Assembly: GCF_000494755.1 (NCBI RefSeq) | Contig: NC_022657.1 | Span: 2,518,001-2,582,000 of the forward strand | Source: Amorphoplanes friuliensis DSM 7358 | Lineage (GTDB): Bacteria; Actinomycetota; Actinomycetes; Mycobacteriales; Micromonosporaceae | Reading direction: 5' to 3' | DNA: 64,000 bases | Shown here: positions 32,592 to 41,736 of the stretch, piece by piece | Position numbering within the stretch: position 1 is the first letter of the stretch | How the letters are laid out: each line of letters opens with the position of its first letter | Translations under genes and position numbers: made by a program | The notes under the pieces: generated by a model | Database searches by the model: none | What the model was told of the DNA's origin: nothing | What the model saw: only the letters and a program-made list of their open reading frames with translations

Positions 32592-33818
32592 GTGCCGAAC
32601 CTGTGGCAGAACTCCGATTTCCGCCGGCTGTGGCAGGGCCAGACGGCCTCCCAGCTCGGCGAGCATTCCGGCCTGGTCATCCTTCCGCTGATCGCCGTGC
32701 TGGTCCTCAACGTCGACGCCGGTCAGCTCGGCGCCTTGCGGGCGGTCGGGCAGGCGCCGATCTTCCTGCTGTCCCTGCTGGCCGGCGCGTGGGTGGACCG
32801 CTGGCGCACCCGGACCGTGATGGTGCTGGCCGACCTCGGCCGCGCCCTGGCGCTGGCCGGTGTGGTCGTGGCCGCCGCCCTCGGTTTCCTCGGCCTGCCG
32901 GCACTGCTGGTGATCGCTTTCCTGGTCGGCGCCCTGTCGGTGCTGTTCGATGTGGCCTACCAGGTCTTTCTCGTACGCCTGCTGCCCCGCGATCAGCTGC
33001 TGCGGGGCAACAGCGCCATCGAGGGCAGCCGGTCCGCGGCCCAGATCGGTGGCCCGGCGCTGGGCGGGGCGCTGGTGTCGCTGCTGTCAGCACCGATCGC
33101 CGCCGCGTCGAGCGTGGTGTTCTTCGTGGTGTCGCTGGTATCGATCGCGCGCATCCGTCACCGCGAGCCGGTCTCGGGGCGTTCGGCCGGCATCCCTCAG
33201 ATCGTCGAGGGCTTCCGCTTTGTCGTCAGTGAACCCTCGCTACGAGCCGTCTGTTTCGCCTCGGCCGCGTTCCAGTTCTCCTTCGCCGCGTTGATGACCG
33301 CGTACCTGATCTTTTTGCCGCGGGAGCTGGATCTCTCCGCCGTCGCCGTCGGTCTGGCGCTGGCCGCGGTCGGGCCGGGCGCGCTGGTCGGCTCGCTGCT
33401 CGCCGCGCGCCTCCCGAGCCGATTCGGGTACGGCGTGGTGCTCGTGTCCGCGGCGCTGGTCGGTGACGGTGTGATGCTGCTGGTGCCCGCCGTGCACGGC
33501 ACGATGACGGTCCCCGCGCTCCTCGCGATCAACTTCGTGTTCGGCACCTTCGGCCAGCTGGTCAACGTCACCGTGATGGCCGTCCGTCAGGCCGTGACCC
33601 CGGAAGCGATGCAGGGCCGGGCGGCCGCGACGATCACCTTCGCCGGCATGGGCATGACGCCGCTCGGCTCCCTGCTGGGCGGTGTCCTGGCGGGGGAGTG
33701 GGGCCTGCGCACCACCATCCTGGTGACGGCCGCGGGCATGCTGCTGTCTCCCCTGTCCATGGCGCTGTCCCCGATCGCCCGGCTGGGCCGCGAACTTCCC
33801 GAGGTCAGTCGATCGTGA
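32592..33818 (+). CDS. MFS transporter (drug-efflux type)
   Basis: 408 residues with about 11-12 membrane helices. The N-terminal LWQNSDFRRLWQGQTASQLG is characteristic of the small-molecule exporter (MFS_3/TetV-like) group. AGAWVDRWRTRTVMVLADLG corresponds to the conserved loop 2-3 motif, and LPRDQLLRGNSAIEGSRSAA to the long loop between helices 4 and 5. I prefer the GTG at 32592, seven bases after GAGGGG, over an ATG at 32544. It is convergent with recQ, overlapping by 14 bases. The substrate is unknown. Confidence 0.88.
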   Translation: MPNLWQNSDFRRLWQGQTASQLGEHSGLVILPLIAVLVLNVDAGQLGALRAVGQAPIFLLSLLAGAWVDRWRTRTVMVLADLGRALALAGVVVAAALGFLGLPALLVIAFLVGALSVLFDVAYQVFLVRLLPRDQLLRGNSAIEGSRSAAQIGGPALGGALVSLLSAPIAAASSVVFFVVSLVSIARIRHREPVSGRSAGIPQIVEGFRFVVSEPSLRAVCFASAAFQFSFAALMTAYLIFLPRELDLSAVAVGLALAAVGPGALVGSLLAARLPSRFGYGVVLVSAALVGDGVMLLVPAVHGTMTVPALLAINFVFGTFGQLVNVTVMAVRQAVTPEAMQGRAAATITFAGMGMTPLGSLLGGVLAGEWGLRTTILVTAAGMLLSPLSMALSPIARLGRELPEVSRS

Positions 33819-35424
33819 GCACGCCGTTGGCCAGCACCGCGGGCGTCAGGTGGCGGTAGCCGACGGAGGCGAACACCGCGGTCAGTTCGTGCTCGTCGCG
33901 TGACAGCAGGGTCCCCGGGCCCCACAGCCGGTGGTGCACGCCGACGCCGCCGGGCAGCTCGGGGGCCGACATGCCGGAGGGGGCAGCTGCCGCGGTGTTG
34001 TCATTGTCGCAGGTGCCGCACGGTGCTTCGTAGTGCTCGCCGAAATAACCCAGGAGCTCGGCCCGGCGGCAGCGGGTCGTCTCCGCGTAGTGGCGGGCGG
34101 CGTCGATGCGGCTGGTCAGCACCGCCTGGTGCCGGTCACCGGCCTCGGCCACCGACGCGAACGTGGTGCGGGGCAAGCGTTTCGGGATCAGCACGGCGTC
34201 GTGACCGTCGGCTTCGAGCGCGTCCAGCTCGAGCAGTTCGGCGACGACACGTTCGACCATGTGCTTGCTCACGAAGCTCGCCTCGGCCAGCTCCTGATAG
34301 GTCACCCGGCCGGACCGGCTCTCCAGCACGTCGACCACCGCGTGGATCGTGCCCGCCGCGATGCGCGAGCGGGCGGCCAGCAGCCGCGGGATGCGCACCG
34401 TGCGCGGGTCGTAGACCAGGATCGCGTTCGCCGGCTCACCGTCGCGGCCGGCACGGCCGATCTCCTGGTAGTACTCGTCGAGGCTGCCGGGGACACCGGC
34501 GTGCACGACCGTGCGGACGTCCGGCTTGTCGATGCCCATGCCGAAGGCGCTGGTCGCCACGACGATCTCGATCGTGCCGGCGAAGAACCCGTCCTGGACG
34601 CGGCCGCGTTCCGCTGCCGGCATTCCGGCGTGATAAGCGGCCACCCGGTACGAGTCCAGACGCAATCGCTCGGCCAGGCTCTCGCAGCGGGCGTGAGTCA
34701 GGGCGTACACGAGGGCCGGGGTCTGATGGGCCAGGACGACCTCGACGGTGCGGTCGTCGATGGCCTGATCCTCGGGCAGGCCGTGGCGGGTGCGGCGCAC
34801 GGCCAGGGTGATGCCCGGCCGGTCGAAGTCGGCGACGATGATCTGCGGCTCGCGCATCCGCAGCTGGCGGGTGATATCGGCCTGCACGGGCGGCGCGGCG
34901 GTGGCGGTCAGCGCGAGCACCGGCGGCCGGCCGAAGGCGTCGATGACGTCGGCCAGGCGCAGATATTCGGGGCGGAAGTCGTGTCCCCACTCGCTGACCA
35001 GGTGGGCCTCGTCGACGGCGACCAGGGTGATCGGGCGCGGGGTGCCGGTGAGCTCGCGCAGCGTCTCGTCGTTGGCCAGCTGCTCGGGTCCGAGCATGAC
35101 AAAGTCGGTCTCGCCGGCGCGGATCGTGGCCAGGACCTCGGCGCGCTGCGCGGCGTGCAGGCTCGAGTTGAGCAGCACCGCGCGCAGGCCGAGCCCGCTC
35201 AGCGAGCGGACCTGGTCGCGTTGCAGGGCGATCAGCGGCGACACGACCACGGTCACACCCTCGCGGGCGAGCCCGGCGACCTGGTAGATGGCGCTCTTGC
35301 CGCTGCCGGTGGGTAACACGGCGAGGGTGTCCCGCCCGCCGGTGACCGCCTCGGCGGCGCTGCGCTGTGAGGGGCGCAGCGCAAAACCGAAGACGGAGGC
35401 GGCCAGGGCGGTGACGTCGGCCAT
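33805..35424 (-). CDS. recQ: RecQ-type ATP-dependent DNA helicase
   Basis: 539 residues. It has superfamily-2 helicase motifs: I LPTGSGKSAIYQ (GKS at 42-44), II VDEAH (137-141), III LALTATAAP, and V/VI TSAFGMGIDKPDVRTVVHAG with EIGRAGRDG. After it comes the RQC-like zinc segment with cysteines in CRRAELLGYFGEHYEAPCGTC. The unusually compact C-terminus (GVHHRLWGPGTLLSRDEHEL) lacks an HRDC domain, so this is a short RecQ. It unwinds DNA during recombination and repair. It begins 15 bases after the SMR gene stop, on the same strand. Confidence 0.93.
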   Translation of the reverse strand: MADVTALAASVFGFALRPSQRSAAEAVTGGRDTLAVLPTGSGKSAIYQVAGLAREGVTVVVSPLIALQRDQVRSLSGLGLRAVLLNSSLHAAQRAEVLATIRAGETDFVMLGPEQLANDETLRELTGTPRPITLVAVDEAHLVSEWGHDFRPEYLRLADVIDAFGRPPVLALTATAAPPVQADITRQLRMREPQIIVADFDRPGITLAVRRTRHGLPEDQAIDDRTVEVVLAHQTPALVYALTHARCESLAERLRLDSYRVAAYHAGMPAAERGRVQDGFFAGTIEIVVATSAFGMGIDKPDVRTVVHAGVPGSLDEYYQEIGRAGRDGEPANAILVYDPRTVRIPRLLAARSRIAAGTIHAVVDVLESRSGRVTYQELAEASFVSKHMVERVVAELLELDALEADGHDAVLIPKRLPRTTFASVAEAGDRHQAVLTSRIDAARHYAETTRCRRAELLGYFGEHYEAPCGTCDNDNTAAAAPSGMSAPELPGGVGVHHRLWGPGTLLSRDEHELTAVFASVGYRHLTPAVLANGVLTID

Positions 35425-35439
35425 GAGGGGCACCCTACG

Positions 35440-35754
35440 TCAGTGGAACACCTTGAGTCCCACGACGCCCGCCACGACCAGCAGCAGGGAGATGACCCGG
35501 GGCAGGTTGACCGGCTCGCCGAGCACAGTCATGCCGGCCACGGTGGTCAGGGCGGCGCCGATGCCGACCCACACCGCATATCCGGTGCCGACGGGAATGC
35601 TCCTCAGCGCGTACCCGAGGCCGCCCATGCTGGCGATCAGCGCGACCACGAAGATCACGGTAGGCAGGGGACGGGTGAAGCCGGCGCTGCGGCCCAGGGC
35701 GATCGCCCACACGGCCTCGAGGGCCCCGGCCAGCACAAGCATGATCCAAGCCAT
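35440..35754 (-). CDS. SMR-family small multidrug/guanidinium exporter
   Basis: 104 residues with four membrane helices. MAWIMLVLAGALEAVWAIAL carries the conserved glutamate (residue 13) of SMR proteins; GTGYAVWVGIGAALTTVAGM and VISLLLVVAGVVGLKVFH complete the set. It acts as a proton-coupled antiporter dimer. SugE/Gdx-like proteins export guanidinium, EmrE-like ones lipophilic cations; sequence alone does not settle which. The ATG at 35754 has GGTGG seven bases upstream. It is 15 bases upstream of recQ and probably shares its transcript. Confidence 0.92.
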   Translation of the reverse strand: MAWIMLVLAGALEAVWAIALGRSAGFTRPLPTVIFVVALIASMGGLGYALRSIPVGTGYAVWVGIGAALTTVAGMTVLGEPVNLPRVISLLLVVAGVVGLKVFH

Positions 35755-35859
35755 GACAGAACCACCTTTGACAGCGGTCGTCTTGTCAGGCCGGGTACGA
35801 CTCCACTCGTCCGGGATGTCCGCGATGCGGCATCCGTTCCAGGATCGCAAACATGACGT

Positions 35860-36840
35860 TCAGCGACCACTGTTTGTTGCCGGAGTCACCACTGCCGGCC
35901 GGCTGACGCCGTGCTGCCATTCCCCGGGGCTGATCCCGTATTCGTCGCGGAACCGGCGCGCGAAGTGGCGCGCGTTCGCGAAACCCCACGAGCGGGCTAT
36001 GGACGCCACGGTTGCGGTGGGGCACTCGGCCAGCTCGCGGTGTGCTTCGCGGAGCCGGCCGCGGATGACCCACTCGCCCAGTTGTTCGTTCTCCGCAGCG
36101 AAGGCGGCGTAGAGGGTTCTGACGGAGACGTCGTGGGCGGCGGCGAGACGGGCGGCACTGAGGTCAGGCTCTCGCTGGTGTTGCCGGATGTACTCGGTGA
36201 CCCGGGTGAACAGCGTGCCGGTGCTGGCAGCGCGCAGCCAGGAAGCGTCCGGGTCTGCGGCCGAGGCGATGAGCCCGCGGACGAGTTCGACGGTCGAGGA
36301 GCCGAGGAACGTCAGGGCCGGGTCGGGCTGAAGGTTGTCGAGCACACCCGGCAGCTCCAGGAGGTGGCGGCGGACCAGTTCGTACATCGGGCTGGCGGCC
36401 AGCCGGGGAATGGCGTTGCGCAAGGAGTCGACCGGAACGCCGAGGTGGCTGTAGTCGACGATGAGGGCCTGGACCGTCGACGTTTCCTCGACCAGGAAGT
36501 CGTACGGCGAGGTGAGGTCGACCAGTTGCAGTTCACCGATGCGATCGCCGCCGGGGAGGTCGCGGTGCCTCATGCGCACCGCGCCGGAGACGGGCAGGCC
36601 CAGGGAGATCCGCTCAGGATTGTCGGACTGCAGGTGACGCGACGTGCGGGTGAGCCGGTGGCCGCTGGACACGTGATGAAGGAACTCCGCGCCCGGGCCC
36701 AGAACCCAGTGGGCGATACGGGCATGCCCCGGTGGGGCGACCGCGACGGAGGCGGGAGCGATCGATGAGGTCATGGCTTCTCGCACTGCCTCGGCGCGCT
36801 GCGCCGCCGGCAACAGGGACGTGTCGAGCACGAGTGGCAT
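35860..36840 (-). CDS. AraC-family regulator (paralogue of the 40692 gene)
   Basis: 326 residues. An N-terminal AraC-binding-like sensor (about 1-210) begins VLDTSLLPAAQRAEAVREAM. Two HTH motifs occupy the C-terminal 100 residues (LSAARLAAAHDVSVRTLYAA and ATVASIARSWGFANARHFAR), followed by the FRDEYGISPGEWQ AraC signature. It is divergent from a LuxR-ATPase gene, with a palindrome between them, so it is a candidate regulator of that gene. The 40692 AraC protein shares the VLDT...LPxxxRAxAV start and is a paralogue. Confidence 0.93.
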   Translation of the reverse strand: MPLVLDTSLLPAAQRAEAVREAMTSSIAPASVAVAPPGHARIAHWVLGPGAEFLHHVSSGHRLTRTSRHLQSDNPERISLGLPVSGAVRMRHRDLPGGDRIGELQLVDLTSPYDFLVEETSTVQALIVDYSHLGVPVDSLRNAIPRLAASPMYELVRRHLLELPGVLDNLQPDPALTFLGSSTVELVRGLIASAADPDASWLRAASTGTLFTRVTEYIRQHQREPDLSAARLAAAHDVSVRTLYAAFAAENEQLGEWVIRGRLREAHRELAECPTATVASIARSWGFANARHFARRFRDEYGISPGEWQHGVSRPAVVTPATNSGR

Positions 36841-36958
36841 CAGGACCTCCTCCGTTCGGATGAGGGTATGGCTCCGTCGCGGATCTGCCCAGGGCGGTTC
36901 TGCACGTTCAGCCCCTCGTCTGCACTCTCGGACCCATCAGCGTGGGAGCGCTTTCCCT

Positions 36959-36972
36959 ACTGTCTGGACAGT
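36959..36972. promoter_or_regulatory. ACTGTC-TG-GACAGT palindrome between AraC and LuxR-ATPase genes
   Basis: A perfect 6-bp inverted repeat with a 2-base spacer (flanks CCCT/GGG extend partial symmetry). It lies 25 bases before the LuxR-ATPase start. The 157-base gap (36841-36997) also contains the divergent araC promoter. A possible binding site for either regulator. Confidence 0.45.
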
Positions 36973-36997
36973 GGGAAGTGCACCGGAGGGGGCGTCC

Positions 36998-39748
36998 ATG
37001 GAGGCATCCGGTAGCAGGTCGGCGCTGTACGGCCGCGACAGTGAACTCACGATGGTCAAGCGTCTGTTGTCGGCTGCCCGTGACGGCCGGGGCGCCGCGG
37101 TGGTGCTGCGTGGCCGGCCCGGGATCGGCAAGTCGAGAGTCCTGGCGGCGGCTCAGGAATTGGCCGTCGACGCCGGGATGGTGGTGCTGGCCACCAACGG
37201 TGCCGAATCGGAGTCAGCGCTGCCCTTCGCCGGCCTGCATCAGCTGCTGAGCCCGTTCCTGGGCGATCTGCGGGCGTTGACTCCGCGGCTGCAGCGCACG
37301 CTGCGCGGCGCCTTCGGCCAGGAAGACGTCCGCCCGGATCTGTTCACCGTCGGTCTGGCGGTGCTGGAGTTGCTGGGGGACCGGGCCGCCGGCACACCGC
37401 TGCTGATCCTGGTCGAGGACGCGCACTGGCTGGACCCCGAGACAGTGGACGTGCTGGTGTTCGTGGCCCGGCGGCTGAGCACGGAGCCGATCTGCGCGGT
37501 CATGGCGGTGCGGGAACAGCACACCGGCGTGCTGGCCGGTACGGGCCTCGGTCAGGTGCACGTCGGCGAGATCGATGACCGCGCCGCGCGGCAGCTGCTG
37601 GCCGACCACGCGTCCGGCCTGGCGCCGAAGATGCGGGAGTGGGTCCTGGCCGAAGCGGCCGGTAACCCGCTGGCTCTGGTCGAGCTGCCGCGGCTCGTCG
37701 CGTCGGGCGGCTTCGACCAGATGTCGGAACTGCTGCCCCTCAACGAGCGACTGACCAGCGCCTTCGCCGACCGGTTCGAGCAGTTGCCGGAGGCGACCCG
37801 CGCGGCCGTCGCGGTGTTCTCCGCGGACACGAACTGCCCGCTGCCCGTACTGCTGTCGGTCGGTCAGGTGCTGACCGGCAGCGTGGTGGCGGCCGACGAC
37901 ATCCAACCGGCGATCGACGCCGGGCTGCTGCAGATCGGGTCGCGGCGGCTGCGATTCGGCCACCCGTTGATGCGTTCGGCGGTCTACGGCCGCGTGAGCG
38001 AGTTCGCCCGGCTCACGATCCACGCGGCCCTGGCCGACGCGCTCGCTGAGGACCCGGACCGGCGGGCCTGGCACCGCAGCGCGGCGACACTGGGCCCGGA
38101 CGAGGGTGTCAGCGACGACCTCGAAGCCGCTGCGGGCCGTGCCGTGGAGCGCGGAGCGCTGGGCGCAGCCGTCACCAGCCTCGACCGCGCGTCGGAGATC
38201 ACCGGCGACCCGGCACGCCGGTCCTCGCTGGTGCTGCGGGCCGCTGAACTGGCAGCACAGCTGAACGACCGCGCCGTTGCCGCGCGATTGGTCGCGAAGG
38301 CGGATCCCGCGCAGTGCGGTCCGGTCGACCGGGGCAGGCTGACGCTGGTGAGCGACATCGTCGCGCCCGGTGATGTCCGCGACGCGGCCCGGATCGACCG
38401 GCTGTGTGACGTGGTCGTGGAGGTGCACGCGGCCGGCGACACCGACCTGGCCGCCATGCTGTGCTGGCGGGCGGCATCGCGGTGCTGGTGGGCGAGCCTG
38501 CCGTCGGAGGTCGGCGCCCGCGTCATCACGGTGTTCGGCAAGCTGGGTATCGCCGCCGACGATCCCCGGGCCGTGGCGATCAGGGCCTATGCGCAGTCCG
38601 ACGTCCTCGGTGCCGAAGTGCTGCGGCTGTTACCGGCTCTGGTCCCGGACCGCACCGACGTCGACGGCATGCGTTTCCTCGGGGGAGCCGCGATGATCCT
38701 CGGCGACTTCGTCACCGCCTCGTCGTTCCTGGCGACGGCGGCCGCCGGGTACCGGGCTCAGGGCCGTACCGCGCTGCTGGCCCGTACCTTGTCCGCTGCC
38801 GGGACCATCCGCCTCTGGCTCGGCCGCTGGCCGGCTGTCCGTGCCGACTTCGAGGAGGCCGAAGCACTCGCCGAGGAGACCGGCGACCAGTTCTGGATCG
38901 TTGCGGCACGGGCGGCCCAGGCCCTGCACGAGGCGATGTGCGGCAACAGCGATGCCGCGTTCCGGCTGGCCGACGCCGTGCTGGCCAGCCCCCTGGTCAC
39001 CGGGATCCGATTCATCATCGAGTGTGCACAGCACGCCCGGGGCATCGCCGCGAACGCCGCGGGCCGCTACGACGAGGCCCTCGACATTCTGATGCCGATC
39101 TTCGACCCGCGCCATGACACCCACCACCTGGACATGTCCGGATGGGTCCTGCCGGATCTGGCCGACGCGGCCGTCCGATCGGGACGCCACGACGAAGTCC
39201 GGGACATCATCAGCGCCGCCGCCGAACGCGCCGGCCGTTTCCCGTCTCCGGCCCTGCGCCGATCCCTGGCCTACGCCACCGCGGTGCTGTCGCCCGAGCA
39301 GGACGCCGCCCGGTCGTTCGAGGACGCCCTGGCGATGGACCTCAGGGCCTGGCCGGTGCACCGGGCCCGCCTGGACCTCGCCCACGGCATGTGGTTACGC
39401 CGCCGCAAACGCATCCTCGAATCCCGGGCACCGCTGCGCGCGGCCAAGGACGGCTTCGACGTTCTCGGCGCCGAGGCCTGGGGTGCGCTCGCCCGCGAGG
39501 AACTCCGCGCGGCCGGTGAGGAGAGCACCGGCCGGGCAGCATCGTCCGGTACGCAGTTGACCGCTCAGGAGCTGCAGACCGCGATGCTGGCCGCAGCGGG
39601 GCTCAGCAACCGGGAGATCGGCCAGCGACTGTTCGTCTCGCACCGCACGGTGAGCTCGCATCTCTACCGCATCTACCCCAAGCTCGGTGTCACCGGCCGT
39701 TCGCACCTGCGCGGTGCGCTCGAGGCGCTGCAGCACGCCACCGGCTGA
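36998..39748 (+). CDS. Large LuxR-family (LAL) ATP-binding regulator
   Basis: 916 residues, LAL type. The AAA/STAND-like NTPase has Walker A GRPGIGKS (39-46) and Walker B LLILVEDAHWLD (135-146). A tetratricopeptide-like middle (about 350-830) follows, and the LuxR HTH occupies the last 65 residues (LTAQELQTAMLAAAGLSNRE, then RLFVSHRTVSSHLYRIYPKL). LAL proteins bind ATP and effector and activate secondary-metabolism or catabolic genes. The ATG at 36998 is preceded by CGGAGGGGG. It is followed by an MBL-fold gene and the second AraC gene on the same strand. It is a paralogue of the 52764 gene. Confidence 0.94.
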   Translation: MEASGSRSALYGRDSELTMVKRLLSAARDGRGAAVVLRGRPGIGKSRVLAAAQELAVDAGMVVLATNGAESESALPFAGLHQLLSPFLGDLRALTPRLQRTLRGAFGQEDVRPDLFTVGLAVLELLGDRAAGTPLLILVEDAHWLDPETVDVLVFVARRLSTEPICAVMAVREQHTGVLAGTGLGQVHVGEIDDRAARQLLADHASGLAPKMREWVLAEAAGNPLALVELPRLVASGGFDQMSELLPLNERLTSAFADRFEQLPEATRAAVAVFSADTNCPLPVLLSVGQVLTGSVVAADDIQPAIDAGLLQIGSRRLRFGHPLMRSAVYGRVSEFARLTIHAALADALAEDPDRRAWHRSAATLGPDEGVSDDLEAAAGRAVERGALGAAVTSLDRASEITGDPARRSSLVLRAAELAAQLNDRAVAARLVAKADPAQCGPVDRGRLTLVSDIVAPGDVRDAARIDRLCDVVVEVHAAGDTDLAAMLCWRAASRCWWASLPSEVGARVITVFGKLGIAADDPRAVAIRAYAQSDVLGAEVLRLLPALVPDRTDVDGMRFLGGAAMILGDFVTASSFLATAAAGYRAQGRTALLARTLSAAGTIRLWLGRWPAVRADFEEAEALAEETGDQFWIVAARAAQALHEAMCGNSDAAFRLADAVLASPLVTGIRFIIECAQHARGIAANAAGRYDEALDILMPIFDPRHDTHHLDMSGWVLPDLADAAVRSGRHDEVRDIISAAAERAGRFPSPALRRSLAYATAVLSPEQDAARSFEDALAMDLRAWPVHRARLDLAHGMWLRRRKRILESRAPLRAAKDGFDVLGAEAWGALAREELRAAGEESTGRAASSGTQLTAQELQTAMLAAAGLSNREIGQRLFVSHRTVSSHLYRIYPKLGVTGRSHLRGALEALQHATG

Positions 39749-39851
39749 CGCAGTCAACCTACGGATGCGTTCGTCCTCGCGAGCGTGGAGTGTCGGCGCA
39801 AGCGCTCTGCAGGTCGCAGCGCGCGTCCGACGCAAGGTGAGGACAACGCCG

Positions 39852-40646
39852 ATGAAGGACGTACGAGTGACCCACATCGGAGGCCCGACAGTCCTGATCG
39901 AGGTTGCCGGCTGGCGGATCCTCACCGATCCGACGTTCGACCCGCCCGGCAGGCGTTACGCGTTCGGGTGGGGGACCAGCTCCCGCAAGAAGACCGGTCC
40001 CAGCCTCCAGCCGGAGGAGGTCGGGCCGGTCGACGTGGTTCTGCTCAGTCACGAGCACCATGCCGACAACCTCGACGACCGCGGCCGTGAACTGCTCGCG
40101 CAGGTGCCGCTGGTGGTCACCACCCGAGCCGGGGCTGAGCGCCTCGGCCGTGCTGCGGACGGCACCCGTGGTCTGCGGCCGTGGGACAGGACCACACTGG
40201 ATGCTCCGGCCCGGCAGCCGATCAGCGTCACCGCCACTCCCTGCCGGCACGGCCCGCCGCTGAGCCGGCCGATCGCCGGCCCGGTGATCGGGTTCGCGTT
40301 GCAATGGGAAGGCCAGGAACACGGTGTCCTGTGGATCACCGGCGACACGGTGCTGTTCCACGGTGTGCGCGAAGTCCCTCGTCGTATGACCGTGGACACG
40401 GTGGTCCTGCACCTCGGTGCCGTGCGGTTCCCGATCACCGGGCCGCTGCATTACAGCCTCACCGCTGACGAGGCCGTCGAGCTGTGCACGCTGGTGCAGC
40501 CCCGCACCATCATCCCGGTGCACTACGAAGGCTGGTCACACTTCGCGCAGGGCCGTGAGGCCGTGGAGACCGCGTTCGCCGCGTCCCCTGACCATCTCGG
40601 CGAACGCTTGCACTGGTTACCGCTGCGGGCTGTCGATAAGCTCTGA
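39852..40646 (+). CDS. MBL-fold metallohydrolase (UlaG-like)
   Basis: 264 residues. After KDVRVTHIGGPTVLIEVAGW comes LLSHEHHADNLDDRG, the metal-binding HxHHxDNLD motif of the UlaG/L-ascorbate-6-phosphate lactonase-like branch. Further metal-site histidines are in TATPCRHGPP and HLGAVRFPITGPLHYSL. WITGDTVLFHG provides the aspartate and PVHYEGWSHF the last histidine. A Zn/Mn-dependent hydrolase, probably lactonase or phosphodiesterase-like; substrate unknown. The start ATG at 39852 follows GGTGAGG. It lies 103 bases after the LuxR-ATPase and 45 before the second araC. Confidence 0.87.
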   Translation: MKDVRVTHIGGPTVLIEVAGWRILTDPTFDPPGRRYAFGWGTSSRKKTGPSLQPEEVGPVDVVLLSHEHHADNLDDRGRELLAQVPLVVTTRAGAERLGRAADGTRGLRPWDRTTLDAPARQPISVTATPCRHGPPLSRPIAGPVIGFALQWEGQEHGVLWITGDTVLFHGVREVPRRMTVDTVVLHLGAVRFPITGPLHYSLTADEAVELCTLVQPRTIIPVHYEGWSHFAQGREAVETAFAASPDHLGERLHWLPLRAVDKL

Positions 40647-40691
40647 CACGTCGCCGTGCGGTCGTTGCCGCGCGACGTGTGAGGAGCCGAC

Positions 40692-41645
40692 ATGGCCCTG
40701 CTGCTGGACACCCGCAATCTTCCACCCCGCGAATCGGCCGACGCTGTTTATGCCACGCTGACCTCGCCGTCCGCGCCCGCGTCGGTCCGGCTCTCCCCGG
40801 GCATCCGCTCGCTCATCGAGGGCTGGCCGATCGGCGCCGGAATGACCCTGCTGAGCAACGACTCCAGCGGCGGGCTGCACATGCAGCGCACCGCACGGCA
40901 CGTGCGCGCCGACTCGCCGGAGAGGCTCTCGCTGACCCTCGACACCCGGGGCATCTGCGATGCCCGGCAGTTCCAGACCATCGTGCGGCGCCGCAACGAG
41001 CTCCACCTGCTGGACCTGACTTCCGTGTACGAGTCGCGCTGGCGTGGTGCCTTCGCCGCCACCGCCTTCCTGGCCGACTACACCGCGCTGGGCTTTCCTG
41101 TGGACGTCGCCCGTGCCGTGATCCCGTTGGTGCGCACGAGCCCGCTGCACGACCTGACGATGCGTCACCTGCGCGATCTGCCCGCCATCGCCCGCCGTAC
41201 GGCGCCCGGGCCTGCTCTGGGCATGCTCGGGGTCGCCACTGCCGACCTGGTTCGCGCGCTCATCGCGTCGGTGGCGCCCGGCAATCCGCACTCCCGGGCC
41301 GCCCATGCCCGATCCCTGCGGACAGTGGTACTGGCCTACATCGACGCCCACCTGCACGAACCAGGACTCACCCCGGCCCGGGTCGCCGCCGAGCACAAGG
41401 TCTCGCTGCGCTACCTGTACCAGCTGTTCGCCGACGAGGCCGAATCGCCGGCGGAGGCGATCTGGCAGCGCCGCCTGGAGGGAGCGCGCCGCGAGCTCGC
41501 CCATCGGGCCACCCACCACATCCTGATCTCCGCGACCGCCCGCCGATGGGGATTCACCGACCCGCGGCACTTCGCCCGGCGGTTCCGCGCCGCCTACGGC
41601 ATCTCACCCGGCGACTGGGTACGCATGCACCTCGGCGATGACTGA
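40692..41645 (+). CDS. AraC-family regulator (paralogue of the 35860 gene)
   Basis: 317 residues. The N-terminal ligand-like domain starts MALLLDTRNLPPRESADAVY, followed by a linker near 200. C-terminal HTH motifs are LTPARVAAEHKVSLRYLYQL and LISATARRWGFTDPRHFARR, followed by FRAAYGISPGDWV. It shares start and C-terminal signature with the AraC at 35860, so a local duplication is likely. It is co-directional with the MBL gene and the two alpha/beta hydrolase genes that follow. Confidence 0.93.
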   Translation: MALLLDTRNLPPRESADAVYATLTSPSAPASVRLSPGIRSLIEGWPIGAGMTLLSNDSSGGLHMQRTARHVRADSPERLSLTLDTRGICDARQFQTIVRRRNELHLLDLTSVYESRWRGAFAATAFLADYTALGFPVDVARAVIPLVRTSPLHDLTMRHLRDLPAIARRTAPGPALGMLGVATADLVRALIASVAPGNPHSRAAHARSLRTVVLAYIDAHLHEPGLTPARVAAEHKVSLRYLYQLFADEAESPAEAIWQRRLEGARRELAHRATHHILISATARRWGFTDPRHFARRFRAAYGISPGDWVRMHLGDD

Positions 41646-41736
41646 CCCGCGGTGACCGTCAACCTACTGATACAACCAGCGGTCTGATTCCCGCAGCGTG
41701 GTGGCACACACCGATCGACGCTGAAGGGACCAACAC

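Noticed and set aside
35755..35860. Guanidine riboswitch (mini-ykkC) before the SMR gene
   Set aside because: ACGA loops can be seen in the leader, but the two paired hairpins with conserved ACGR loops are not convincing.
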